Source: Bacteroidales bacterium (GTDB lineage Bacteria > Bacteroidota > Bacteroidia > Bacteroidales > UBA932). Taken from it: DNA of 37,696 bases. The notes beneath the pieces were generated by a model. That model had not been told where the DNA came from and did not search any database. It saw only the letters and a list, made by a program, of their open reading frames with translations. The position numbers and the translations under genes are program-made. Of this stretch, positions 15,330 to 23,173 are shown piece by piece; position 1 is the first letter of the stretch; each line of letters opens with the position of its first letter. The stretch is from assembly GCA_017437825.1 (NCBI GenBank), contig JAFRXC010000090.1, forward strand, positions 1 through 37,696, written 5' to 3'.

Positions 15330-16290
15330 GATTCAGCCCCGTTTCCTGGAACGATTGCACATAGACGTAAGGGACCTGGTAGTTTTCCTGCTGTCCCTTA
15401 CGCTTGCTTTAGGCATATGGCTGGTGCACAACCTTACGCTGCGCTACTCGGCCATAATGAATGTCACGGTTACGGCCGTGAGCAACATCCAGGGCAGGGC
15501 GGCGGAATCTTCAAATACGGCAGTCATAACTGCCAGGTGCAGGGCAACGGGATTCAAGCTCCTGAAAAGCGGCCGCAACCAGGACAAGACCGTAAAGGTC
15601 TTCTTCAATCCCGACGAATTCACCAAAGGCGACAACGACACTTATTACCTTTCTTCCAATGCCCTGGCGTCCTATGTGCCCGAGATTTTCGGGGAGGACG
15701 TCCAGCTTGAGTCTTTCGTGACCCAGAACGCAATTTTCAGGTTCTCGGCGGAGGACTACAAGAAAGTGCCGGTGTCTCCAAGGCTCATCACCAGCTTCAG
15801 GCCTCAGTACACGTCCATAGGGAGCGTCCAGTTCTCTCCCGATTCAGTGATGCTGTACGGAGACCCCAATTACCTCGAGAGCATCGACAGGGTCTTCACC
15901 AGGCCGCTGGAACTGAGGAACCTGAAAAACGATGCCCAGGGAGAGATAGGACTGGACGTGCCTGCCGGCCTCAGGGCATCTGAACAGGGCGTCAGCTATT
16001 CTCTCCAGGTGACCCGTTATGTGGAGGTCAGTTCCGAAATCCGCATAGAAGTTATAAACCTTCCGGCAGACAAGTTCCTGTCAGTTTACCCGTCTACGGC
16101 CAAAGTGGTGTTCAAGTGCATTTTCCCGCTTTCCGCAGACCCCACCAGGAGCGTCAGCCTGTATGTAGACTATGAAGAATTCGCACAATCTATCAACGGC
16201 CGTTGCGTGGCCCGCGTGTCGGGCCTGCCGTCATCGGTAATAGACTACACCGTGGAGCCGCAGATAATAGAGTGCGTGGAAGAACAATAA
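15319..16290 (+). CDS. YbbR/CdaR-like membrane-anchored protein
   Basis: The 323-residue product begins with a cytoplasmic stretch and one transmembrane helix (about residues 22-40). An extracytoplasmic region rich in beta strands follows, built from YbbR-like repeats (for example the stretches around ITARCRATGFKLLKSG and LVTRPLELRNL-type segments). YbbR-domain proteins regulate the diadenylate cyclase CdaA in Firmicutes. No cyclase gene is in this window, so that role is not shown here. The ATG at 15319 overlaps the end of yajC. An earlier in-frame start would lie well inside yajC and encode a non-conserved Arg/Ser-rich extension, so it was rejected. Confidence 0.82.
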   Translation: MPNKIQPRFLERLHIDVRDLVVFLLSLTLALGIWLVHNLTLRYSAIMNVTVTAVSNIQGRAAESSNTAVITARCRATGFKLLKSGRNQDKTVKVFFNPDEFTKGDNDTYYLSSNALASYVPEIFGEDVQLESFVTQNAIFRFSAEDYKKVPVSPRLITSFRPQYTSIGSVQFSPDSVMLYGDPNYLESIDRVFTRPLELRNLKNDAQGEIGLDVPAGLRASEQGVSYSLQVTRYVEVSSEIRIEVINLPADKFLSVYPSTAKVVFKCIFPLSADPTRSVSLYVDYEEFAQSINGRCVARVSGLPSSVIDYTVEPQIIECVEEQ

Positions 16291-16302
16291 AGGAAGTTAG
16301 TA

Positions 16303-16911
16303 GTGAAAACATTGGTTATTACAGGGGGCATAGGCAGCGGAAAGACCGTCGTGGCGCGGTATCTCTCCTCCAAGGGCATACCGGTCTATGACTGCGATTC
16401 CCGCACCAAGGCCCTGTATTACGAAAACCCCTTGGTAGTGATGGATATAGAAGAGGCCCTCGGTGAATCCGTGACTGACCAGGACGGGGTCCTGGACCGC
16501 AAGAAACTGGGATCCATCATTTTCGGCGACAAGTCCAAGCTGGCCAAGGTGGAGGAGATAGTCCATCCTATGGTATACGAAGACTTCGTCCGCTGGCGGG
16601 ACGACCGCATCAAGGAGGCCCCTTTCGTGGTTATGGAGTCGGCCATATTCCTGGAAAAGCCGCTTTTCCACGATTTGGCGGACGCCGTGATCCTTGTGAA
16701 GGCTCCGAACTTCCTGCGCGTGGAAAGAGCGGCGCGCAGGGACAATATAAACGCAAAGACTGTCCGGCAGAGGATGAAGGCTCAGCGTTTCGACCGCAGG
16801 CGGGTGGATGCTGTCATCCTCAACGGCTCTGACATACCGACCCTGTACAAGAAGGTCGACAAGGCAATGGAAAAAATTAAAGACAAACTGACAGATAAAG
16901 ATGAAAACTGA
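16303..16911 (+). CDS. coaE: Dephospho-CoA kinase
   Basis: CoaE phosphorylates dephospho-CoA in the last step of coenzyme A synthesis. The 202 residues carry the P-loop GGIGSGKT (residues 8-15), the family's DCD motif (VYDCDSRTK), the HPMV block and the ERAARRDN lid region. The start is GTG at 16303, directly before MKTLVITGG, the normal N terminus. The end overlaps the next gene by 11 bases. Confidence 0.96.
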   Translation: MKTLVITGGIGSGKTVVARYLSSKGIPVYDCDSRTKALYYENPLVVMDIEEALGESVTDQDGVLDRKKLGSIIFGDKSKLAKVEEIVHPMVYEDFVRWRDDRIKEAPFVVMESAIFLEKPLFHDLADAVILVKAPNFLRVERAARRDNINAKTVRQRMKAQRFDRRRVDAVILNGSDIPTLYKKVDKAMEKIKDKLTDKDEN

Positions 16912-17311
16912 TTTGACCAAAATACTTTCCGTCTCCGGAAAGAGCGGATTGTTCTTATACCTGGCTCAGGCCCGCAGCGGCGTCATCGCCGAGGCCCTTT
17001 CCGACAAGAAAAGGACTATGCTGGACCTCAAGAGCCGCATAACCACCCTGGCGGACATATCCATCTTCGCCGCTTCGGGAGAGATCAAGCTGAAGGAAGT
17101 ATTCCTCAGCCTGGGCAAGCTTTATAACGGCAAGCCGGGTCCCGAGAAACCAAATGACGCCGAGCTCAAGGCCATATTCCAGAAAGCCGTGCCCGACTAC
17201 GACCAGGACCGCTTCTATGTCTCCCATATGAAGAAAGTCCTCGACTGGTACAACCAGCTGGCCAAGTATGCATCCCTGGACTTTGTAGAGGAAGAGGAGT
17301 CAAATGCCTGA
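16901..17311 (+). CDS. DUF5606 domain protein
   Basis: The 136-residue protein matches the Bacteroidota-specific DUF5606 family: an N-terminal beta-rich SH3-like part (LTKILSVSGKSGLFLYLAQ, SGVIAEAL) followed by a helical part containing IFQKAVPDYDQDRFYVSHMKKVLDWY. The function is unknown. It overlaps coaE by 11 bases and rimO by 8, so translation of the three is probably coupled. No signal peptide or membrane helix is seen. Confidence 0.88.
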   Translation: MKTDLTKILSVSGKSGLFLYLAQARSGVIAEALSDKKRTMLDLKSRITTLADISIFAASGEIKLKEVFLSLGKLYNGKPGPEKPNDAELKAIFQKAVPDYDQDRFYVSHMKKVLDWYNQLAKYASLDFVEEEESNA

Positions 17312-18602
17312 GAAGTCGGTCCGCGTCATAACCCTCGGCTGTTCCAAGAACACCGTGGATACCGAGCACCTTCTAGGCCTTCTGCAGAAAGACTTCAAGG
17401 TGTTCCCGGAAGACTCGGACCCTCCTTATGTAGATTATCTGCTCCTTAACACCTGCGGATTCATAGGCGACGCCAAGGAAGAATCCGTTCAGGCCATCCT
17501 TTCTGCGGCCGCCCTCAAAGGGCAGGGCCGCGTAGGTTCGCTCATTGTCTTCGGTTGCCTGTCGCAGCGCTATGCCTCGGACCTGCCTTCACTCATCCCG
17601 GAGGTGGACGGATGGTTCGGCGCGCGTGACCTCGCACCCGTGGCCAGGGCCCTCGGAGCGGTCCCGGGCCCGGACTTCGGAGTCGAGCGCCTTCTCCAGG
17701 GCAAGGGATCTGGCTACGCCTACCTGAAGATTTCGGAGGGTTGCGACCGCCGCTGCTCGTACTGCGCGATACCCCATATCAGGGGGCCTCATCGCAGCGT
17801 ACCTGTTGAAACCCTCGTCCGCGAAGCGCAGATGCTGGCCGCGCAGGGCGTAAAGGAACTTATCCTGATTGCCCAGGACACTACCTGGTACGGACTGGAC
17901 ATATATGGACGTCGCGCTTTGGCAGACTTGTTGCAATCTCTTTCGGAAGTTCAGGGAATAGAGTGGCTGAGGATACATTATTCGTACCCGGCCGACTTTC
18001 CCCAGGACGTGCTGGACCAGATGGCTTCCAACCCCAAGGTTTGCAAGTATATGGACATTCCTCTCCAGCATATTTCTGACGGCGTCCTGAGTAAGATGCG
18101 CCGCCATATAGACTCGGAGGGGACCCGTCGCCTGATTAAGGCAATGCGGGAAAAAGTACCTGGCGTAGTGCTGCGAACGACTTTGATAGTGGGCCATCCG
18201 GGAGAAGGGGAGGCTGAGTTTCAGGAACTGTTGGATTTTGTGAGGGAGGCCCGCTTCGAGCGCCTGGGAGCCTTCACTTATTCAGAGGAGGAAGGCACAT
18301 ACGGCGCGGAGCACTTCACGGACGAAGTTCCTCAGGAAGTTAAGCAGCGCCGCCTGGAAGAGCTTATGATGGTCCAGAAAGACATCTCCCTCGCTTTCAA
18401 CAGGAGCAGGGTGGGGACCGAAGAGAAAGTTATGATTGATGATTTCGCCAATGGTGTGTATATTTGCAGAAGCCGTTTCGAGAGTCCGGAAGTTGACGGA
18501 GAAATACTTCTCAGCAGCCTCCGTCCTTTGGAAAAGGGCCAGTTCGTGAATGTGCGCATAACTGGCGCAGATGAATATGATTTGACGGCAGAATTACTAT
18601 GA
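17304..18602 (+). CDS. rimO: Ribosomal protein S12 methylthiotransferase RimO
   Basis: RimO is a radical SAM enzyme that adds a methylthio group to an aspartate of ribosomal protein S12. The 432 residues have the expected domains. The N-terminal MTTase domain has three conserved cysteines (LGCSKN, NTCGF, FGCLSQRY) for the auxiliary iron-sulfur cluster. The radical SAM motif CDRRCSYC has its cluster cysteines at 147, 151 and 154. A C-terminal TRAM domain completes it. PHIRGPHRS and the IPLQHISD stretch favour RimO over MiaB. It overlaps DUF5606 upstream and the lipoprotein gene downstream (ATGA). Confidence 0.96.
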   Translation: MPEKSVRVITLGCSKNTVDTEHLLGLLQKDFKVFPEDSDPPYVDYLLLNTCGFIGDAKEESVQAILSAAALKGQGRVGSLIVFGCLSQRYASDLPSLIPEVDGWFGARDLAPVARALGAVPGPDFGVERLLQGKGSGYAYLKISEGCDRRCSYCAIPHIRGPHRSVPVETLVREAQMLAAQGVKELILIAQDTTWYGLDIYGRRALADLLQSLSEVQGIEWLRIHYSYPADFPQDVLDQMASNPKVCKYMDIPLQHISDGVLSKMRRHIDSEGTRRLIKAMREKVPGVVLRTTLIVGHPGEGEAEFQELLDFVREARFERLGAFTYSEEEGTYGAEHFTDEVPQEVKQRRLEELMMVQKDISLAFNRSRVGTEEKVMIDDFANGVYICRSRFESPEVDGEILLSSLRPLEKGQFVNVRITGADEYDLTAELL

Positions 18603-19432
18603 AACGCATTATTCTTCTAGTTCTAGCGACAGCAGTGCTGGGCTCCTGCGCACCGCAGGCCTATTCGCTGCTCTATGATATGCATTATCCCGGCGAAGCA
18701 GGATTCGTCCTGGATAACAAGACCATGAGCGTGGTCTACCTGAATGACGGAAACAGACAGGATACCACCTATGTCTACAGCCTCGCAAGCGGCTTTGCCA
18801 AAGGACTGGAGCGCCAGTATTTCAACTCCGAAGAGGCGGTTCCCGTAATCAGCGTTCCAAAGAATCCCAGGGGAGTCTATCATTCCAAGGATTCCCTGAT
18901 AAGCCTGATGATGGCCACGGACGCAGACGTCTTGTTCCTCTTCGACAGCCCCAGGCTCACCTCTGCGCGTGATTCCGTCCAGGCATCCTCTTACCTCTAT
19001 GTTTATGACGGACTTGACAGGAAGAGAGACTCGGTCATTGCCATTACCCTTAACAGGAAGTTCCTCAACAACGCAAATCTCCAGACATCAGTAGCATCTT
19101 TCGGAACCAATGTGGCAGGAATGTTTGCCAGGGACGTGCGCAAGGAGTATTATTCCCTGATCTATTACGATTATTCAGACGAATGGATTTCCGCCCTGAT
19201 AAACGCCGCCGACTCCAAGTGGGAAGATGCAATGAACCAGTGGATGAACATCATATCCAGCACTTCCAACGTGGAGCAGAAGGCTTGCGCCGCCTACAAT
19301 ATGGCAGTAGGATGCTATATGGTAGAGGATTACAACCTGGCAATGGAATGGCTTGACCAGAGCGACAAGATCCATCCTATCTCCCTGTCTCCCGGACTCA
19401 GGCAGAAGATCAGGGCTCAGCTAAAACTTTGA
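18599..19432 (+). CDS. DUF6340 family lipoprotein
   Basis: The 277-residue protein has a lipobox (LGSC, Cys17) and matches the DUF6340 lipoproteins of Bacteroidota, with a conserved early block (MSVVYLNDGN) and a C-terminal helical repeat region that looks TPR-like (NAADSKWEDAMNQWMNI, AAYNMAVGCYMVEDYNLAM). The function is unknown. Envelope attachment is likely. It is the last gene of the nusB operon, overlapping rimO by 4 bases. Its final 12 bases overlap the end of gpsA on the other strand. Confidence 0.85.
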   Translation: MKRIILLVLATAVLGSCAPQAYSLLYDMHYPGEAGFVLDNKTMSVVYLNDGNRQDTTYVYSLASGFAKGLERQYFNSEEAVPVISVPKNPRGVYHSKDSLISLMMATDADVLFLFDSPRLTSARDSVQASSYLYVYDGLDRKRDSVIAITLNRKFLNNANLQTSVASFGTNVAGMFARDVRKEYYSLIYYDYSDEWISALINAADSKWEDAMNQWMNIISSTSNVEQKACAAYNMAVGCYMVEDYNLAMEWLDQSDKIHPISLSPGLRQKIRAQLKL

Positions 19433-20422
19433 CGCCAGGTTCAGCATAGCCTTCCTGGCATTCATGTTCTGGTAAAGGACTTTATAGACCATATCTGCGA
19501 CGGGCAGCTGAAGGTTGCGTTCGTCGCAGATTTGTTTTATGCCGGAGGCTGCGAAATAGCCCTCTGCAATCATTGTAAGTTCGTTGAGGGCGTCCCTGAC
19601 GGTACATCCGCGTCCAATGAGGTTCCCCAGGCGGCGGTTGCGGCTGTAAGGCGAGTAGCACGTAACCATAAGGTCTGCCATATACTTGCGGTCCAGGCAG
19701 TTGCGCTCAGCGGGGAAGGCTTTCTCAAGGAATTGCTTTATCTCCCCGGCACACTGGGATACCAGGACGGCCAGGAAATTGTCTCCGTAACCGAGGCCCA
19801 GGGCGATTCCGGCTGCGATGCCGTATACGTTCTTGAGGACGGCGGAGTATTCAATTCCGGCGACGTCGTCGCAGTAGTTGAAGTTGAGGGAGCGGGTGGA
19901 GAACAGTTCCGCGGCTTTCAGGGTCTTTTCTTTGTCTTCGCCTGCGGCAGTCAGGAAGCACATCTTGCCTCGGGAGACTTCCTCGGCGTGGGACGGGCCT
20001 GAAATGACGCAGATGCTGCCTTTTTCAAGCTTGTAGGTTGAGGTAAGGTACTCCGATACGCTCATGTTCTCTCCCGGTATGAGGCCCTTGGTAGCGGAAA
20101 TGATGAACTTGTCGGAAAGGGATATCTTCAGCGGCTCCAGGAAAGACTTCAGGTAAGCGGCGGGGACTGCAACCAGAACTGTGTCGGCGTTGTCCACCAC
20201 GGCGTTAATGTCAGCAGAGACTTCTATGAACTTGGTATTGAGTTCCAGTTCTGAAAGATACTTGGGATTGATGCCTTCTGAACGCACCGTTTCCAGGATG
20301 TCCAGGTTGCGGATATGCCATATCACACTCTTTCCCTTGCCCGTTAAGAGGCCTGCAAGGGCGGTGGCCCAGCTGCCGTAACCTATGACTGCTATGTCGT
20401 ATTTCTTGCCGAACAATTTCAT
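19421..20422 (-). CDS. gpsA: Glycerol-3-phosphate dehydrogenase [NAD(P)+]
   Basis: GpsA reduces dihydroxyacetone phosphate to sn-glycerol 3-phosphate, the backbone of phospholipids. The 333 residues show the N-terminal dinucleotide-binding GYGSWATALAGLL, the ISATKGL motif, SGPSHAEEV, the NVYGIAAG block with the catalytic Lys before it (VLKNVYG), and GLGYGDN. The ATG at 20422 is used. A longer frame to 20497 would run through the divergent promoters. It has a -7 box at 20447-20454 and is divergent from the glsA-glsB lipid genes. Confidence 0.96.
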   Translation of the reverse strand: MKLFGKKYDIAVIGYGSWATALAGLLTGKGKSVIWHIRNLDILETVRSEGINPKYLSELELNTKFIEVSADINAVVDNADTVLVAVPAAYLKSFLEPLKISLSDKFIISATKGLIPGENMSVSEYLTSTYKLEKGSICVISGPSHAEEVSRGKMCFLTAAGEDKEKTLKAAELFSTRSLNFNYCDDVAGIEYSAVLKNVYGIAAGIALGLGYGDNFLAVLVSQCAGEIKQFLEKAFPAERNCLDRKYMADLMVTCYSPYSRNRRLGNLIGRGCTVRDALNELTMIAEGYFAASGIKQICDERNLQLPVADMVYKVLYQNMNARKAMLNLASKF

Positions 20423-20446
20423 ACGGACGCTTTTTTGAAAGCTGTG

Positions 20447-20454
20447 CAAATATA
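20447..20454 (-). promoter_or_regulatory. -7 box for gpsA
   Basis: The minus strand reads TATATTTG, 25 bases before the gpsA start codon. It is divergent from, and 11 bases away from, the identical box for glsA. Confidence 0.6.
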
Positions 20455-20465
20455 AGATTTTTCCA

Positions 20466-20473
20466 TATATTTG
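20466..20473 (+). promoter_or_regulatory. -7 box for glsA-glsB
   Basis: TATATTTG lies 24 bases before the ATG at 20497. No good -33 TTG is seen at the usual distance. Confidence 0.6.
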
Positions 20474-20496
20474 TAAAAGTAACTGAAACTGAACCA

Positions 20497-21309
20497 ATGT
20501 CTGAAAACCAGTCTATGGCTATCGATCTGGATGCGATAGTCAAATCTAAGGCAGGTAACAAGAAAATACCCGCTTTTGCCATAAGCCTGCTCAAGAGAAT
20601 CATTCATCTTGACAAGATTAACGCATTCCTCGTTCAAGGATACGAGGGCGTGGAGTTCTGCGAGAAGACCTTGGACTACATAGATGTAAAAGTTAACGTA
20701 GAAGGTCTGGAGAACCTGGATACCAGCGGAAATACCCTTTACACGTTCGCATCCAACCACCCTCTGGGCGGTATCGACGGCGTAACTTTGGGGATGGTCC
20801 TGGGCAAGGCTTTCGACGGAAAGGTCAAGTATCTTGTAAACGATATCCTGATGAACCTAAAGGGCCTGGCGCCCATTTGCGTTCCCATTAACAAGGTAGG
20901 GGGACAGAGCAGGAACCTGCCCCGCCTCATTTCGGAGGCATACGAGTCCGACAACCAGATGATAGTATTCCCGGCAGGGAAGTGCTCCCGCAAGATAGAC
21001 GGAGTAATCCAGGATGTAGCCTGGTCCAAGTCTTTCATTACCAAGAGCGTGGAGACAAAGAGAGACATTGTCCCTGTTCATTTCATCGGCCAGAACTCCA
21101 AAAAGTTCTACAACCGTGACATCTTCTTCAAGAAGATTGGCATAAAGGCCAACCTGACCATGCTTTTCCTTCCTGACGAGATGTTCAAGGCACAAGGCAG
21201 TACTTATACCGTAAAGTTCGGAAAACCTATACCATATTCCCATTTTGACTCTTCCAGGTCCGCCCAGCAGTGGGCCCAGTGGGTCAGGGAAGAGGCTTAT
21301 AAAATCTAA
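20497..21309 (+). CDS. glsA: Lyso-lipid O-acyltransferase, GlsA/OlsA-like
   Basis: The 270-residue protein is of the PlsC-like acyltransferase superfamily. The catalytic block is SNHPLGGIDG, with His88 and Asp94, an H-x5-D arrangement one residue longer than the classic H-x4-D. It is followed by the FPAGKCSR block that corresponds to the substrate-binding motif. With the adjacent N-acyltransferase it forms the pair that makes glycine lipids in Bacteroides (GlsB then GlsA), where GlsA adds the second acyl chain to an N-acyl amino acid. The role follows from the gene pairing. An ornithine- or other amino-acid-lipid product cannot be excluded. It ends 4 bases before glsB. Confidence 0.85.
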   Translation: MSENQSMAIDLDAIVKSKAGNKKIPAFAISLLKRIIHLDKINAFLVQGYEGVEFCEKTLDYIDVKVNVEGLENLDTSGNTLYTFASNHPLGGIDGVTLGMVLGKAFDGKVKYLVNDILMNLKGLAPICVPINKVGGQSRNLPRLISEAYESDNQMIVFPAGKCSRKIDGVIQDVAWSKSFITKSVETKRDIVPVHFIGQNSKKFYNRDIFFKKIGIKANLTMLFLPDEMFKAQGSTYTVKFGKPIPYSHFDSSRSAQQWAQWVREEAYKI

Positions 21310-21313
21310 CCAT

Positions 21314-22402
21314 ATGGAAAAGATCATAGATCCCGTAGACAAGAAGCTGCTCAAGGCGGAACTCACCCCCGAAAAGAAACTCCGGGACACCAACAAGGGA
21401 GGGAATGAGATTTATGTGGTTACCTGGCACGATTCCCCTAATGTCGTAACTGAGATTGGACGCCTGCGCGAAGAAGCCTTCCGTCAGGCGGGAGGCTCCA
21501 CCGGCCTTGCACTTGACCTGGACGACTTTGACAAGATGGAGAACCCCTACCGTCAGATAGTGGTCTGGGATCCTGAAGCCGAAGCCATCCTGGGCGGCTA
21601 CCGCTATATTTTCGGCACCGATGTCACCTTCCTGGAAAATGGGCAGCCAAACATCACTTCCACCCACCTTTTCCATTATTCAGACGAGTTCATAAAGCAT
21701 TACCTGCCGCATACGATGGAACTTGGACGTTCTTTCGTGGCACCGGAGTATCAGAGTTCCAAGGCGGGAGCCAAGGCTATATTCTCGATGGATAACCTGT
21801 GGGACGGCATCACTGCGGTTATCCTGCAGCATCCCAGCATAATGTATCTTGTAGGAAAGATGACGATGTATCCTTCATACGACGCGTCCGCCCGCAACCT
21901 TATCCTCTATTTCCTTTGGAAACACTTCGGGGACAAGGAGGAACTCGCCCGCCCGTACGACCTCATAATGCCGGAAGGCGACCCGAGGATAATGAACCTG
22001 ATCCTCAAGGACGATGACCTGAAGACTGACTACCGCAACCTCAAGGACGCCGTGCTCAGGCTGGGTACGGCCATACCGCCTCTCGTAAACTCCTATATGA
22101 ACGTCTCCCCGACAATGAAGATGTTTGGCACCTGCTTCAACGACGAACTGGCCAACGTTTACGAGACTGGCATCATGGTCAATTTCGACGATATGTTCGA
22201 CGACAAGAAGTCCCGTCACGTGAAATCCTTTATCAAGGAGAACGTAGAGAAACTTCGCGAACGTTTCCCTGAAATAAAAGCAGATATAGAAGAAAGGCTT
22301 GAGAAGAAGTGGCAGGACCGTCGCGACAAGGTTCGCCGCCGCTGGCGTCTCCGTCTTCCGAGGCTTCGCCGCAGGAAAGAAAAGACAGAGGACAAGCAAT
22401 AA
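21314..22402 (+). CDS. glsB: Glycine/ornithine N-acyltransferase, GlsB/OlsB-like GNAT protein
   Basis: The 362-residue protein belongs to the GNAT-fold hemolysin/OlsB group that attaches a 3-hydroxy fatty acid to the amino group of an amino acid. Recognisable parts are the IGRLREEAFRQAGG block, the ILGGYRYIFG strand, and MELGRSFVAPEYQ, a typical acyltransferase stretch. The ATG at 21314 is used, and an earlier frame overlaps glsA. The last 28 residues (335-362) are extremely Arg/Lys-rich with interspersed Trp and Leu, suggestive of a membrane-surface anchor. A strong terminator follows immediately. Confidence 0.87.
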   Translation: MEKIIDPVDKKLLKAELTPEKKLRDTNKGGNEIYVVTWHDSPNVVTEIGRLREEAFRQAGGSTGLALDLDDFDKMENPYRQIVVWDPEAEAILGGYRYIFGTDVTFLENGQPNITSTHLFHYSDEFIKHYLPHTMELGRSFVAPEYQSSKAGAKAIFSMDNLWDGITAVILQHPSIMYLVGKMTMYPSYDASARNLILYFLWKHFGDKEELARPYDLIMPEGDPRIMNLILKDDDLKTDYRNLKDAVLRLGTAIPPLVNSYMNVSPTMKMFGTCFNDELANVYETGIMVNFDDMFDDKKSRHVKSFIKENVEKLRERFPEIKADIEERLEKKWQDRRDKVRRRWRLRLPRLRRRKEKTEDKQ

Positions 22403-22432
22403 AAAATCCGGCTCACAAGGGCCGGATTTTTT
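22401..22432. terminator. Bidirectional intrinsic terminator
   Basis: AAAAATCCGGC and GCCGGATTTTT form an 11-bp stem around a TCACAAGG loop. A-run and T-run on opposite sides let it work for both glsB (+) and the convergent aquaporin gene (-). Confidence 0.92.
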
Positions 22433-22449
22433 ATTGGGAAGTCGGATTA

Positions 22450-23148
22450 TTATGCCTCCTCCTTGCATTTCTTGCAGCAGGCGATGCATTTCCAGAGACC
22501 TGCAGCGCAAGCTCCTCCGATGAGAGGTGCTACGATGAATACCCATACGTCCTTGAGTGCGGCGCCACCTGCGAAGAGGGCGGGTCCGAAGCTGCGGGCA
22601 GGGTTTACTGATGTGCCGGTCAGATTGATGCATACCAGGTGCACGAGTATCAGGGAAAGACCGATTGCAATGCCTGCAGGCTTGCCTGCGCCATATTTAG
22701 AATCGGTGGCTCCAAGAACTACGAATACGAATACGCAAGTAGCGATGATCTCTACGAGGCAGGCTCCCATTGCGCCTCCGGCGTTTGCAACACCGTTTGC
22801 ACCCATTCCTGCAGGATCACCCATTGCTCCCGGTGCTCCGGTAGCTGCGATGATTGCCCAAAGAAGGAAAGCTCCGAAGATACTGCCGAGGAACTGGCCG
22901 ATCCAGTATCCACAAGCATCCTTCCAGGTCATACGGCCTGACAGAGCTACTGCGAAAGTGATGGCGGGGTTGATGTGGCAACCTGAGACCTCACCGATGG
23001 TGTAAGCCATGGCAACTACGGAGAGACCGAAAGCGATGGCGGTACCTACTACGCCTGCAGAAGTGCCGCAGCCCAGGAAGACAGCAGTGCCGCAACCCAT
23101 GAGGGTCAGCACCATTGTTCCGATGAATTCAGCAAAATACTTTTTCAT
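22450..23148 (-). CDS. Aquaporin (MIP family, AqpZ-like)
   Basis: The 232-residue membrane channel has six transmembrane segments and the two pore-forming NPA boxes, HINPAIT (about residue 60) and SVNPARS (about residue 185). The sequence resembles water-selective AqpZ more than glycerol facilitators, which normally carry NPARD with an Asp. The last 14 residues hold four cysteines in a short basic stretch (C-x2-CC-x2-C pattern), which is unusual. The ATG at 23148 is used because a longer frame adds a non-conserved extension. It follows the glutaminyl cyclase gene by 25 bases. Confidence 0.93.
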   Translation of the reverse strand: MKKYFAEFIGTMVLTLMGCGTAVFLGCGTSAGVVGTAIAFGLSVVAMAYTIGEVSGCHINPAITFAVALSGRMTWKDACGYWIGQFLGSIFGAFLLWAIIAATGAPGAMGDPAGMGANGVANAGGAMGACLVEIIATCVFVFVVLGATDSKYGAGKPAGIAIGLSLILVHLVCINLTGTSVNPARSFGPALFAGGAALKDVWVFIVAPLIGGACAAGLWKCIACCKKCKEEA

Positions 23149-23173
23149 AATAGAGTTAATTAGAAGTGTGTTA

